Below, piece by piece: positions 25,448 through 34,148 of a stretch of 64,000 nt of DNA. Positions within the stretch are counted from its first letter, which is position 1; every line of letters starts with the position of its first letter. The notes under the pieces are model-generated. The model searched no databases. It had not been told where the DNA came from and saw nothing but the letters and a program-made list of their open reading frames with translations. Made by a program: the position numbers and the translations under genes. This DNA comes from Allorhizobium sonneratiae (lineage in GTDB: Bacteria; Pseudomonadota; Alphaproteobacteria; Rhizobiales; Rhizobiaceae). The stretch is from assembly GCF_023700755.1 (NCBI RefSeq), contig NZ_JAMKOJ010000004.1:124001-188000 (forward strand). Direction: 5' to 3'.

Positions 25448-26290
25448 TCAGAACTGGATGTCGGCGGGGATATCCTGTTTCTGCACGCCGACAAGCGCCA
25501 GACTGGAGGTGATCCAATCGGTGATCACACCGGATGAACGATTATATTCAAGCCAGTTATCGACAAAGACGCGAAAGCGCGGGCTCGCTTCAGCGCGAAC
25601 GCCGGCACAGGTCGGCTGACGCATGATCGGCGCGGGAACGACGATCTTGCCGACATTCGGGTTTTTCTTCACCGTGACCAGAGACAGCATCGCCACCTGA
25701 ATGACCGCATCGGCGCGACCTGCCTGTACGGCAAGGGTCGCATCATCCGGCGTCTTCAGCGCAATCAGCGTGGCCTTGGGCAAAAAGCGACGGGCGAAGA
25801 GATCATGTGTGGAGCCAATATCAACGGCGATGCGGATTTCGGGCTTGTTCAGCTCATCCCAGGTTTTCGGCTCCAGACCGGATTTGGCGATGATGGTGAA
25901 GGTATTCTGCATGATCGGGCGGGTAAACTCGACCACCAGCGCCCGCGACGGCGTCGGGCTCAGGCCAAACATGATGTCGATCTTGTTCGATTGCAGATCG
26001 AGAACCGCATTGCCCCAGGTGGTTTCGCTAATTTCTACCTCAGCTTCCATGGATTTGGCCAGATCGCGCGCCATGCTCATGCAAAAGCCGCTCCATTGGC
26101 CCGTGGCAATATCCTTGTGATAGTAAGGTTCCGTGCCAACAATGCCTGCAACGCGAAGCTTTTTCGAACTGCGGATCTTGTCGAAGGTCGATTCGCTCGC
26201 CTGTTGCGCAATGGCAGGCGTTGCCAGTGCGGTTGCGGCGACACCCGTGCCTGCAAGGCCGAGAAGGCCCGCAAATTCTCGTCTGTTCAT
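25448..26290 (-). CDS. Amino acid ABC importer binding protein (SBP_bac_3), Tat-type signal
   Basis: A 280-residue periplasmic binding protein. It starts MNRREFAGLLGLAGTGVAAT, a twin-arginine-like signal ending in PAIAQQ. The mature part has the SBP_bac_3 layout: IRSSKKLRVAGIVGTEPYY, then DLQSNKIDIMFGLSPTPSRA. A GAGGGG site precedes this ATG; the longer in-frame start at 26407 adds 39 polar residues before the signal and is rejected. It is first in the minus-strand operon and diverges from the LysR gene. Confidence 0.92.
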   Translation of the reverse strand: MNRREFAGLLGLAGTGVAATALATPAIAQQASESTFDKIRSSKKLRVAGIVGTEPYYHKDIATGQWSGFCMSMARDLAKSMEAEVEISETTWGNAVLDLQSNKIDIMFGLSPTPSRALVVEFTRPIMQNTFTIIAKSGLEPKTWDELNKPEIRIAVDIGSTHDLFARRFLPKATLIALKTPDDATLAVQAGRADAVIQVAMLSLVTVKKNPNVGKIVVPAPIMRQPTCAGVRAEASPRFRVFVDNWLEYNRSSGVITDWITSSLALVGVQKQDIPADIQF

Positions 26291-26342
26291 GTCAAACCCC
26301 TCATCGTTGCTTTTCTTGATCTCGTTTTTAAACAATTCCCCA

Positions 26343-26367
26343 GACAAAGCTGAGTGATATCTTTGTC
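26343..26367. promoter_or_regulatory. Inverted repeat upstream of SBP gene, possible LysR site
   Basis: GACAAAG (26343-26349) and CTTTGTC (26361-26367) are perfect inverses separated by 11 bases, about 53 bases before the SBP start. The arm spacing fits a LysR-type T-N11-A site in the divergent region. Function is inferred. Confidence 0.45.
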
Positions 26368-26512
26368 GGGATTGCTCTTCATGCTCTCTTTCGTACATCG
26401 CTCCCATGTGCCAGTACGAAATTCATGCTTCAGCTCAATATTTTCTTATCAACGATCAAATGACCAAGGCGAGCTTGCTGTATCTTGCGGTCCAAGGGAA
26501 ATTGCGAATACT

Positions 26513-26541
26513 CCATCATGCATGAGTTTTTGTCATGATGG
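26513..26541. promoter_or_regulatory. Inverted repeat at the LysR start
   Basis: CCATCATG (26513-26520) and CATGATGG (26534-26541) are perfect inverses around 13 bases. The right arm touches the GGAAAGG ribosome site of the LysR gene (ATG 26554). It could be an autoregulatory operator or an mRNA hairpin limiting translation. Confidence 0.45.
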
Positions 26542-26553
26542 AAAGGTTTCACA

Positions 26554-27441
26554 ATGCGCCGCTACCTGCCCTCGCTCTCGGCCTTGCACGCCTTCGAAGC
26601 AGCGGCACGCTATATGAATTTCACCCGTGCGGCAGACGACCTCGGCCTGACCCAGAGCGGCATCAGCCGACAGATCCGCAGTCTTGAAACCTTTCTCGGA
26701 ACCACGCTTTTCCATCGCTCCGGCCCCCGGCTGGTCCTGACCGAGACGGGCGCGAATTACTACCGCAATCTGGCGCTGACGCTGGACAGGCTGGAGGAAA
26801 TTTCGATCGATGCCGTTCGCGGGCGAAGCGTCGATGCCTCGCTGATGATCGGCACCCATCCGACATTCGCTTCCCGCTGGCTGCCGGAGCGGCTTGGATC
26901 CTTCATCCGCTCCTATCCCGATATTCCGCTCGAGATCATGCCGGCCATGCCATCGACGGATTTTGAAACCACACGGCTTGATCTTGCCATTCTGCGCGGT
27001 GCAGGCACCTGGCTTCACGCCCGCGCCATCGAACTCTTTCCGGAAATGCTGGCGGTTGTCGCCTCTCCGGCGCTCATTGCCCCCGGCAGCAAGCTCGACC
27101 CGCTGCAATTTGCCGACTATCCGCTTTTGCAGAATTCCGGGCGTCCCAGCCTCTGGCTCAACTGGCTGCGCCTTGCAGAACTCTCCTATAGCGGCCGCAT
27201 TCAGGGCACACGTTTTGCCCATCATGAGATGATCATCAATGCCGCCATTCACGGTCTCGGCCTTGCCGTCGTGCCGACCTTCTATGTGCGTCAGGAACTG
27301 GCAAACGGTCTGCTGCACATGCCCTTTGGCGAGCCGGTCCAGTCAGACGATTCCTATTATCTGGTCTATCCGGAGCGGAAGTCGCACAACCCCAATGTCA
27401 TCGTCTTCCGCGACTGGCTGCTGCGCAGTCTTCGCAAATAG
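26554..27441 (+). CDS. LysR-family transcriptional regulator (GcvA-like)
   Basis: A 295-residue LysR regulator. The helix-turn-helix is in residues 5-65 (SALHAFEAAARYMNFTRAAD, LGLTQSGISRQIRSLE). The effector domain follows, with TFASRWLPERLGSFI as in GcvA/AmpR relatives. It is transcribed away from the amino-acid importer/racemase operon, the classic arrangement for a LysR activator of its neighbour. It ends 36 bases from the convergent SDR gene. Confidence 0.94.
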   Translation: MRRYLPSLSALHAFEAAARYMNFTRAADDLGLTQSGISRQIRSLETFLGTTLFHRSGPRLVLTETGANYYRNLALTLDRLEEISIDAVRGRSVDASLMIGTHPTFASRWLPERLGSFIRSYPDIPLEIMPAMPSTDFETTRLDLAILRGAGTWLHARAIELFPEMLAVVASPALIAPGSKLDPLQFADYPLLQNSGRPSLWLNWLRLAELSYSGRIQGTRFAHHEMIINAAIHGLGLAVVPTFYVRQELANGLLHMPFGEPVQSDDSYYLVYPERKSHNPNVIVFRDWLLRSLRK

Positions 27442-27477
27442 CCATATGACAATGACGAGCACAGCGCTGTATTGGCT

Positions 27478-28266
27478 TTACCAGCAGCAGAAGCCGCCAT
27501 CGACGAGAAGATCGACGCCGGTGACGAAGCTTGCCGCATCGGAGAGCAGGAAGACGGCGGGACCGACCATTTCATCGACATGGGCCATGCGGCCCATCGG
27601 CGTCTGTTCTTCAAACAGTTTGGTCTGGTGCACCATTTCCGGTCGGGTGTTCATCGGCGTCGCCGTATAGCCGGGCGAGATGGTGTTGACACGAATGCCG
27701 CGGCCCACCCATTCCATCGCCATGGATTTGGTCATGTGGATCACGCCTGCCTTCGAGGCATTGTAATGGCATTGGCTCAGGCCGCGATTGACGATGACGC
27801 CGGACATGGAGGCAATGTTGACGATGGCGCCGCGCCCATGTTTCAGCATCGCCTGTGCCTCGGCCTGGCAGGACAGGAAGACGCCCTTCAGATTGATGTC
27901 CATCATCGTCTGGAACTGCTCTTCCGCCATCTCCTCGGCCGGATTGGCATTGGCAATCCCGGCGGCATTGACGGCGAGCCTCAGGGGTCCAAGCTCTTTT
28001 TCCGTGCGTAAAACGGCATCGGCAAGGGCAGCCTTGACTGTGACATCGGCAGCAAGGCTGATCGAACGGCGCCCGGTTGCGGCAATGGCATCGGCTGTCT
28101 GCTGCAGACCGTCATCGCTGCGCCGGTCCAGAAGCGCCACATCCGCACCGCATTGGGCAAGGCCGATGGCAATGCGCTGACCGATGCCGCTGCCGGCCCC
28201 GGTGACGAGCGCCACCTGAGCGCTGAGATCGAAAAGTTTCGGCGCGTTGAGCGTGATGGCGGACAT
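27478..28266 (-). CDS. Short-chain dehydrogenase/reductase (sugar/polyol type)
   Basis: A 262-residue classical SDR. The cofactor loop is VTGAGSGIGQRIAIG (residues 21-35), NAAG follows near 95, and the catalytic set is IASMSG plus YNASKAG. The acidic residue after beta-2 (LLDRR) suggests NAD preference. It is downstream of the Rbs-type importer ATPase and probably oxidises the imported sugar or polyol. Substrate is not identifiable from sequence; polyol dehydrogenases for threitol, xylitol or sorbitol are comparable. Confidence 0.9.
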   Translation of the reverse strand: MSAITLNAPKLFDLSAQVALVTGAGSGIGQRIAIGLAQCGADVALLDRRSDDGLQQTADAIAATGRRSISLAADVTVKAALADAVLRTEKELGPLRLAVNAAGIANANPAEEMAEEQFQTMMDINLKGVFLSCQAEAQAMLKHGRGAIVNIASMSGVIVNRGLSQCHYNASKAGVIHMTKSMAMEWVGRGIRVNTISPGYTATPMNTRPEMVHQTKLFEEQTPMGRMAHVDEMVGPAVFLLSDAASFVTGVDLLVDGGFCCW

Positions 28267-28314
28267 TGCATTTCCTTCCTTAACCTGACTGCTGAAAACC
28301 GGGAGATGACCGTT

Positions 28315-28375
28315 GCAGCAAATTTAAAGTGCTACAGCGTTCTTTGTGCATTGTATAAAACGTCACCGCGCTGTC
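28315..28375 (-). repeat. Partial inverted copy of second-type mosaic element
   Basis: GCAGCAAATTTAAAGTGC, then TACAGCGTTCTTTGTGC and TATAAAACG...CGCTGTC, match the reverse complement of 18650-18710. It lacks the second hairpin. It lies in the 122-bp gap between the importer ATPase stop and the SDR start. Confidence 0.65.
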
Positions 28376-28388
28376 TTGCGCGACAGGA

Positions 28389-29867
28389 TCAGAGCGTCGC
28401 AAGCTCCATGATCGAGACGTCATTGGCGTTTTCGTGCGCAAGAATACCGGTCTGCTTACCCTGCGCCAGCACCAGAATGCGGTTGGAAACGCCAAGCACC
28501 TCTTCAAGATCGGAGCTGACGACGATGACGCCGACGCCCTGACGGGCCAGATCGGCGATGATGTCGTAAATTCCGGCGCGCGCGCCGACATCGATGCCGC
28601 GGGTCGGCTCATCCAGCACCACAACGGTCGGATTGCGGATCAGCCATTTGGCGATCACGACCTTCTGCTGGTTGCCGCCGGAAAGGTCGCTGGCCGGTTG
28701 CTCGGCCCGGCCCTTGACACCGAAGGCGGCCAAGGCTTTTCCGACCAGAGCAGCAGTGCGGGCGCGCGTCACCCAGCCGCCCGCATAACGGTCGAGATTG
28801 GCGTAAGCGATGTTTTCACCGATCCTGTGCTCGACCACCAGTCCCTGAAATTTGCGATCCTCAGGCACCATGACAATGCCTTTTTCAATCGCCTGCGCCG
28901 GGTCTTTCAGCTGAACCGCCTCACCCTTCAGCCGGATCGTGCCGCCTTTCAGCGGATCGGCGCCGCAGATGGCGCGCACCAATTCGGTGCGGCCAGCGCC
29001 GATCAGCCCGGCAATGCCGAGAATTTCACCGGCATGAAGATCGAAACTCACGCCGTCAAATGCGCCATTGGCTCCGCTCAGATCCCGGACTTCCAGCAGT
29101 TTTTCCTTGCCCGGCTCTGCTAAAGGCGGGAACATCCGCTCCAGCGACCGGCCAACCATGCTTTCGACGATGGTGCGCACCGGGGTGTCGCTGTCGGCAA
29201 ATTCATGAACGCGCACTCCGTCGCGCAGCACCACGATACGGTCGGCAATCCGGGCGATCTCCTCCATGCGGTGCGAGATATAGATGATGCCGACGCCTTC
29301 GGCCCTCAGCTTGCGCACCTGCTCGAACAGCGCCTCCGTTTCAGCGCCGCCGAGCGCTGCCGTCGGCTCATCCAGGATCATCAGCCGGGCATTGAGCGCC
29401 AGCGCCTTGGCGATTTCGATCAATTGCTGCTGAGCGGTGGACAGCCCCGCCACCTTGCGGGTGGCAGGGATATGCAGGTTGAGCCGGGCGAGCTGTGCCT
29501 GCGCGCGCTCGACCATCATCTTGCGGTCGACCACGCCGTTTTTCATCGGCCAGCGGCCGATAAACACATTTTCCGCGATGGACAGTTCCGGCAGAAGCTG
29601 AAGCTCCTGATGGATCAGCACCACGCCCTTGTCGATCGCCTCGCGCGGCGAGGCGGGAGCATAGTCTTTGCCCAGCCAGCGCATCGTGCCTTCCGAGGGC
29701 GTGCGCGACCCGGCAATAATGCCCGATAAAGTCGATTTCCCCGCGCCGTTTTCGCCCAGAAGCGCCACGACCTCGCCCGGATGAATATCGAGGTCGATGG
29801 AGCGCAGAACCTCGACCGGGCCATAGGACTTGCTGATGCCTTTCAGGCTCAAAAGCGGTTCTGTCAT
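28389..29867 (-). CDS. Sugar ABC importer ATPase, RbsA/XylG type (tandem ABC domains)
   Basis: A 492-residue fusion of two ABC domains. The first has Walker A LLGENGAGKSTLSG and Walker B LMILDEPTAALGG; the second has GIAGLIGAGRTELVRA (degenerate P-loop) and signature LSGGNQQKVVIAKWL. That asymmetry is typical of RbsA/MglA/XylG ATPases. It works with the RbsB- and RbsC-like proteins upstream. Confidence 0.94.
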   Translation of the reverse strand: MTEPLLSLKGISKSYGPVEVLRSIDLDIHPGEVVALLGENGAGKSTLSGIIAGSRTPSEGTMRWLGKDYAPASPREAIDKGVVLIHQELQLLPELSIAENVFIGRWPMKNGVVDRKMMVERAQAQLARLNLHIPATRKVAGLSTAQQQLIEIAKALALNARLMILDEPTAALGGAETEALFEQVRKLRAEGVGIIYISHRMEEIARIADRIVVLRDGVRVHEFADSDTPVRTIVESMVGRSLERMFPPLAEPGKEKLLEVRDLSGANGAFDGVSFDLHAGEILGIAGLIGAGRTELVRAICGADPLKGGTIRLKGEAVQLKDPAQAIEKGIVMVPEDRKFQGLVVEHRIGENIAYANLDRYAGGWVTRARTAALVGKALAAFGVKGRAEQPASDLSGGNQQKVVIAKWLIRNPTVVVLDEPTRGIDVGARAGIYDIIADLARQGVGVIVVSSDLEEVLGVSNRILVLAQGKQTGILAHENANDVSIMELATL

Positions 29868-29908
29868 GGCGCGGTCTCCTCAGCCACGGTGATTGCGTCT
29901 GTCTGGAC

Positions 29909-29937
29909 GGCCCCGACCCTTTGCAGAAATCGGGACC
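29909..29937 (-). promoter_or_regulatory. Intercistronic hairpin after sugar-binding protein gene
   Basis: GGCCCCGA (29909-29916) pairs with TCGGGACC (29930-29937) with one G-T pair, in the 118-bp gap following the binding-protein stop. Confidence 0.4.
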
Positions 29938-29985
29938 GCCCCGGGAGGATCTTGTCCTTGCTCAAGCAGGGATGCTTGGGCCAAA

Positions 29986-30915
29986 TCAGGGATGGTTGGC
30001 GATGAAGCCTGCAACATTGTCCTTGGTGGTCAGCGTGGCGTTTTGCAGCTGCACCGGCGGCACTTTCTCACCCTTGACCAGCTTGATCGCCATATCGACG
30101 GCCATGCGGCCCATTTTCTGGGTCTGCTGGGTGGCGGTCACGTCGAAGACGCCGTTTTTCAGCGCTTCAAGTGCGGCGGTGTCGCCATCGAAACCGCCAA
30201 CGGCGATCTTGTGGTTGGGATTGGCGACCTTGATCGCCTGCGCCGCACCGAGCGCCAGACCGTCTGCCTGGGCAAAGACGATCTTCACATCGGGATGCGC
30301 CTGCAACATGTTCTGCATGATCTGGAAGCCTTCATCCTGGCTCCACATGTTGGACCATTGCTCGGCCACCACCTTGACATCCGGATGGGCCTTGACGGCT
30401 TCCATGCAGCCCTTGGTGCGGTCAACTTCCGGCGTCGTGCCCTTCTGACCATGGATGATGACCATCTTGCCCTTGCCGCCGGCTTCCTTGATGATGTAGT
30501 CGCAGACCGCCTTGGCCGAGGCGACGGAATCGGTGGCGATGAAGGTGTCGCCCGGTGCGCCTTCGGCATTGCGGTCGACATTGACCACCGGAACGCCCGC
30601 AGCCTTTGCCAGCTTGACCGGCACGGTGGCGGCAGCCGCACCGGCGGGAATATAGATCAGCGCATCGATATTCTGGGTCAGAAGATCCTGGATCTGGTTG
30701 ACCTGGGTCGGGCCGTCTCCCTTGGCGTCAACGGTGATGACGTCAATGCCGCGCGCCTTGGCTTCGGCTTCGACCGACTGCTTGATCTGGTTGAAGAAGT
30801 TGGCCTGAAGATTGGCCACCGCAAGGCCGATCTTCTTGGCGTCCTTGGCCTGAACGGAGCCGAGCGAAACGGCAAGAACCGCAGCCGAGGCGAGAAGAAT
30901 GCGGGCGAATTTCAT
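29986..30915 (-). CDS. Sugar ABC importer binding protein (RbsB type)
   Basis: A 309-residue periplasmic binding protein with a Sec signal (FARILLASAAVLAVSLGS, cleavage near SVQA-KD). The mature chain begins KKIGLAVANLQANFFNQIKQ, standard for the RbsB/LacI-like fold (Peripla_BP_4). It delivers a pentose, tetrose, polyol or similar ligand to the RbsC/RbsA proteins. A 240-bp gap upstream holds a partial mosaic repeat and a hairpin. Confidence 0.93.
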   Translation of the reverse strand: MKFARILLASAAVLAVSLGSVQAKDAKKIGLAVANLQANFFNQIKQSVEAEAKARGIDVITVDAKGDGPTQVNQIQDLLTQNIDALIYIPAGAAAATVPVKLAKAAGVPVVNVDRNAEGAPGDTFIATDSVASAKAVCDYIIKEAGGKGKMVIIHGQKGTTPEVDRTKGCMEAVKAHPDVKVVAEQWSNMWSQDEGFQIMQNMLQAHPDVKIVFAQADGLALGAAQAIKVANPNHKIAVGGFDGDTAALEALKNGVFDVTATQQTQKMGRMAVDMAIKLVKGEKVPPVQLQNATLTTKDNVAGFIANHP

Positions 30916-30980
30916 GATGTCCTCCTAAGATTTGTTTCGGCCTGGAGGCCGTCAGGTTCAGCGTGAACCGGTAAGGCTCC

Positions 30981-31045
30981 AGAGACCTTTGTTTTCCTAC
31001 GTCTTTTCGGGAAAACCGGGTTCCATTTTTCCCTGACAAACTCCA
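30981..31045 (+). repeat. Partial TAGAGCA-type mosaic element inside the sugar importer operon
   Basis: AGAGACCTTTGTTTTCC, CTTTTCGGGAAAACCGGG and CCATTTTTCCCTGACA correspond to the right half of the best copy (CTTTGTTTTTACG, GGACGGAAAACCG, CACTTTTCTCGGGA). The hairpin half is missing. It lies between the permease and binding-protein genes, so it is inside a transcript. The rest of the gap has a GC hairpin at about 31124-31148 (CCCGCC/GGCGGG) just after the permease. Confidence 0.5.
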
Positions 31046-31155
31046 AGGGTTTGGTCCTCCCCCCCTTGAGGTCTTTTCTGTCCCGCCCCGGCCCGTGAAG
31101 GGCCAGTGAAGGGAAAGCCTGGTTGACCCGCCCGATCATGGCAGGCGGGCAGATG

Positions 31156-32136
31156 TCAGCGGCTGCGACGGCGCAGCGTTTCGGCGGCAACGGCAACGAC
31201 GATGACCGCGCCGATCACCACCTGCTGCACGAAGGGCGAGACATTGAGAAGATTGAGGCCGTTGCGCAGCACGCCGATGATCAGCACACCGATCAGCGTG
31301 CCGCCAATGCCACCGGCGCCGCCGGACAGCGAGGTGCCACCAATGACCACGGCGGCAATCGTGTCGAGCTCATAGCCAAGCCCGCTCGACGGCTGCACCG
31401 AATCGAGCCTTGCTGCCAGCACGATGCCCGCAAGACCGGCCAGAACCGCCGAGACGACATAGACGCCCAGCGTGACGCGGGTGACGCTGATGCCCGCAAG
31501 CCGCGCCACTTCCGGATTGCCGCCCACGGCATAAAGCATCCGACCTTCGGCACGATATTTGAGAAAGACAAAGGCCAGCAAAGCCACGATCAGCATGATG
31601 GCGACAGTGGCCGTCAGAATGCCGAAATGCCTGTCGATGGCGAGCATCATGAACCAGTCGGGAAAACCGACGATCTGCTGGCCATCGGTGATCATGTTGG
31701 CCAGGCCGCGGGCAACCGACATCATGGCCAGCGTGGCGATAAAGGCGGGCACGCGAAAGCGGGTAACCATGACGCCCACAGCAAGGCCGCTCAAGGCCGA
31801 GGCGACAAGCGCCGCCGGAATTGCCAGCGCCATCGGCAGACCCGCCACATTGGCCGTCCAGCCCATGACCATCATTGAAAGCGCCAGAACCGAGCCGACG
31901 GACAGATCGATACCGCCGATCAGGATGACAAAGCTCATGCCGACGGCCATGATGCCAAGCACGGTGATCTGGTCGAGAATGTTCAGCCCGTTTCTGAGCG
32001 ACAGAAAGCTGTCGCTGGTCAGGCTTAAAAACAGGCAGAGCGCCACAAGCCCAAGAAGCGGGCCTGTTACCCCGCTGAGAAAGCCCGGCTGAAAGCGCAA
32101 ACGCGCATCCTGCCGCTTCACGTCGAGCGATACCAT
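31156..32136 (-). CDS. Sugar ABC importer permease (RbsC type)
   Basis: A 326-residue permease with about ten membrane segments. The conserved block GIDLSVGSVLALSMMVMG (near residues 85-102) identifies the RbsC/AraH/XylH family. The ATG at 32136 has a perfect GGGAGGAG site; a start 19 codons upstream has none and overlaps the promoter palindrome. It is first in the minus-strand operon and diverges from the transketolase genes. Confidence 0.93.
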   Translation of the reverse strand: MVSLDVKRQDARLRFQPGFLSGVTGPLLGLVALCLFLSLTSDSFLSLRNGLNILDQITVLGIMAVGMSFVILIGGIDLSVGSVLALSMMVMGWTANVAGLPMALAIPAALVASALSGLAVGVMVTRFRVPAFIATLAMMSVARGLANMITDGQQIVGFPDWFMMLAIDRHFGILTATVAIMLIVALLAFVFLKYRAEGRMLYAVGGNPEVARLAGISVTRVTLGVYVVSAVLAGLAGIVLAARLDSVQPSSGLGYELDTIAAVVIGGTSLSGGAGGIGGTLIGVLIIGVLRNGLNLLNVSPFVQQVVIGAVIVVAVAAETLRRRSR

Positions 32137-32176
32137 GTCTCCTCCCAACCGGTCGCCAGCCTCCGCCAGACCGATA

Positions 32177-32190
32177 TGCATAAATATTCG
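32177..32190 (+). promoter_or_regulatory. Candidate SorC operator, site 1
   Basis: TGCATAAATATTCG lies 41 bases upstream of the permease start. The reverse complement of site 2 (32328-32341) differs by one base, and site 3 (35643-35656) is a close, perfectly palindromic relative. Confidence 0.6.
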
Positions 32191-32327
32191 CATCTGTTAT
32201 TTAATTCGATAGCAATCACCTTCGATCCTGTCAACACCCAATCCACCCATCGAATTTAACGGGCTGTAAATTTATTTTTGCCCGAACGGCTTGACAGGTC
32301 GCAGGCTTCTGCAAAAATATCACCTAA

Positions 32328-32341
32328 CGCATATTTATGCA
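32328..32341 (-). promoter_or_regulatory. Candidate SorC operator, site 2
   Basis: CGCATATTTATGCA, read on the minus strand as TGCATAAATATGCG, sits immediately before the AGCAAGGGG ribosome site of the transketolase gene. It mirrors site 1 across the divergent promoter region. Confidence 0.6.
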
Positions 32342-32354
32342 GCAAGGGGTTTTC

Positions 32355-33170
32355 ATGCAGGTGCAAGAGCTGGAACACATGGCGCGCCAGATCCGCAGAC
32401 GGGATCTGCAGGCCGTTTTCGAAGCAGGTGCCGGTCATATCGGCGGCGAGATGTCGGCCATCGACATTCTGACGGCGCTGTATTTCCGCGTGCTGCGGAT
32501 CGATCCGCAAGAACCGAAACATCCCGGCCGCGACCGTTTCGTGCTGTCGAAGGGGCATACGGCCTGCGCGCTTTATGTGACGCTGGCCCGGCGCGGCTTT
32601 TTGCCGGAAGAGGAGATTTCAACCTTTCTCAAGCCGGGTTCGCGGCTGAACGGTCACCCCAATTGCAACAAGGTGCCGGGGGTGGAAACCAATACCGGCC
32701 CGCTCGGCCACGGCCTGCCGGTGGCGGTGGGCATGGCCAAGGCGGCAAAGCTGTCGGGGGCGGATTACCGCACCTATGTGATGACCGGCGACGGCGAAAT
32801 GCAGGAAGGCTCGAACTGGGAAGCAATCATGGCCGCCCATCAGTTCGGCCTCGACAATCTGACGCTGATTGTCGATCATAACCGCTTCCAGCAGGGGGCC
32901 GCCCTGTCCGAGACCAATGATATCGCGCCGCTGAAACCCAAGCTCGAAGCCTTTGGCTGGGCGGTACGCGAGATCGACGGTCACGCCATGGCCGGTATCG
33001 TCGAGGCGCTGGAGCACCGGCCTGAGGGCAGGCCGTATTGCATCGTCGCCCATACCAACAAGGGCCATGGCATTTCCTTCATGCAGGATAAAGTGGACTG
33101 GCATCACAAGGTGCCAAACCGGGAGCAATATGAGATCGCGCTGGCGGAACTGTCGGAGGCAAAGGGATGA
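32355..33170 (+). CDS. Transketolase-family N-terminal (TPP-binding) subunit
   Basis: A 271-residue split transketolase subunit. The TPP/Mg motif starts at GDGEMQEGSNWEA (residues 145-157) and ends in LIVDHN. The substrate-contact histidines are visible in EAGAGHIGGE and LSKGHTACA. The ATG at 32355 follows AAGGGG by 5 bases; the ATG at 32337 lies inside the operator and is rejected. Split transketolases of this kind with an FGGY kinase include the apulose-4-phosphate transketolase AptA/AptB; that assignment is by neighbourhood only. Confidence 0.9.
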   Translation: MQVQELEHMARQIRRRDLQAVFEAGAGHIGGEMSAIDILTALYFRVLRIDPQEPKHPGRDRFVLSKGHTACALYVTLARRGFLPEEEISTFLKPGSRLNGHPNCNKVPGVETNTGPLGHGLPVAVGMAKAAKLSGADYRTYVMTGDGEMQEGSNWEAIMAAHQFGLDNLTLIVDHNRFQQGAALSETNDIAPLKPKLEAFGWAVREIDGHAMAGIVEALEHRPEGRPYCIVAHTNKGHGISFMQDKVDWHHKVPNREQYEIALAELSEAKG

Positions 33171-34129
33171 ACGTACCGGTGAAGACTGAAAAACTGCATG
33201 ACTGCCGCGATGCTTTCGCCGAAACGCTGGAACGGCTGGCGAGCGCCGATCAGACGATTGTTGCGGTGTGCAACGATTCCGTCGGCTCCTCCAAGCTCGG
33301 CGGCTTCAAGGCGAAATTTCCCGACCGTCTGGTCAATGTCGGCATTGCCGAGCAGAATATGGTCGGCGTGGGCGCGGGCCTTGCCAATGGCGGGCGGCTG
33401 CCCTTTGTCTGCGCCGCCTCCTGTTTTCTTACGGGCCGGTCGCTGGAACAGATCAAGGCGGATATTTCCTATTCCAACGCCAATGTGAAGCTTGTCGGCA
33501 TTTCCTCCGGCATGGCCTATGGTGAGCTTGGCCCGACCCATCATTCCATCGAGGATTTCGCCTGGACCCGCGTGCTGCCCAATCTGCCGGTGATTGCCCC
33601 TTGCGACCGCATCGAGACGGCGGCGGCGGTGGCATGGGCCGCCAGCTATGCCGGACCCTGTTTCCTGCGGCTGTCGCGCGTTGGCGTGCCTGACCTGCTG
33701 CCGGAAGGCCATGTGTTTGTCCCCGGCAAGGCCAATCTGCTGCGCGAGGGCATGGATCTAACCCTGATCGCCAATGGCACGCTGACCCATCGCATCGTCA
33801 AGGCCGCCGATCTTCTCCTCCAGCATGGGGTCAAGGCGCGGGTGCTGAATATGGCGACCGTGCGGCCCATCGATGAAGAGGCGATCATTGCCGCCGCCAG
33901 CGAAACCGGCGCCATCCTGACGGCGGAAGAACATTCGATCTTCGGCGGTCTCGGTTCCGCCGTGGCCGAGGTTGTGGTCGATCACCGGCCTGTGCCGATG
34001 ACGCGGCTCGGCGTGCCGGGTGTCTATGCCCATACCGGCTCGGCTGAAGCGCTGCTGGATGATTTCGGCATGGCCCCGCAGGCGATTGTCGAGGCTGCGC
34101 TGGAGCTGATCAAACGCAAATCGTCATAA
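33167..34129 (+). CDS. Transketolase-family C-terminal (pyrimidine-binding) subunit
   Basis: A 320-residue partner subunit with pyrimidine-binding and C-terminal domains. FPDRLVNVGIAEQNMVGVGA (near residues 47-66) contains the catalytic Glu that activates TPP. SLEQIKADISYSNANVKLVG follows. It overlaps the N-subunit by 4 bases (ATGA), consistent with equimolar synthesis. The pair would transfer a two-carbon ketol group from a phosphorylated keto-sugar made by the next gene's kinase. Confidence 0.9.
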   Translation: MNVPVKTEKLHDCRDAFAETLERLASADQTIVAVCNDSVGSSKLGGFKAKFPDRLVNVGIAEQNMVGVGAGLANGGRLPFVCAASCFLTGRSLEQIKADISYSNANVKLVGISSGMAYGELGPTHHSIEDFAWTRVLPNLPVIAPCDRIETAAAVAWAASYAGPCFLRLSRVGVPDLLPEGHVFVPGKANLLREGMDLTLIANGTLTHRIVKAADLLLQHGVKARVLNMATVRPIDEEAIIAAASETGAILTAEEHSIFGGLGSAVAEVVVDHRPVPMTRLGVPGVYAHTGSAEALLDDFGMAPQAIVEAALELIKRKSS

Positions 34130-34148
34130 AGGCGAGACGGGGAGGAGT

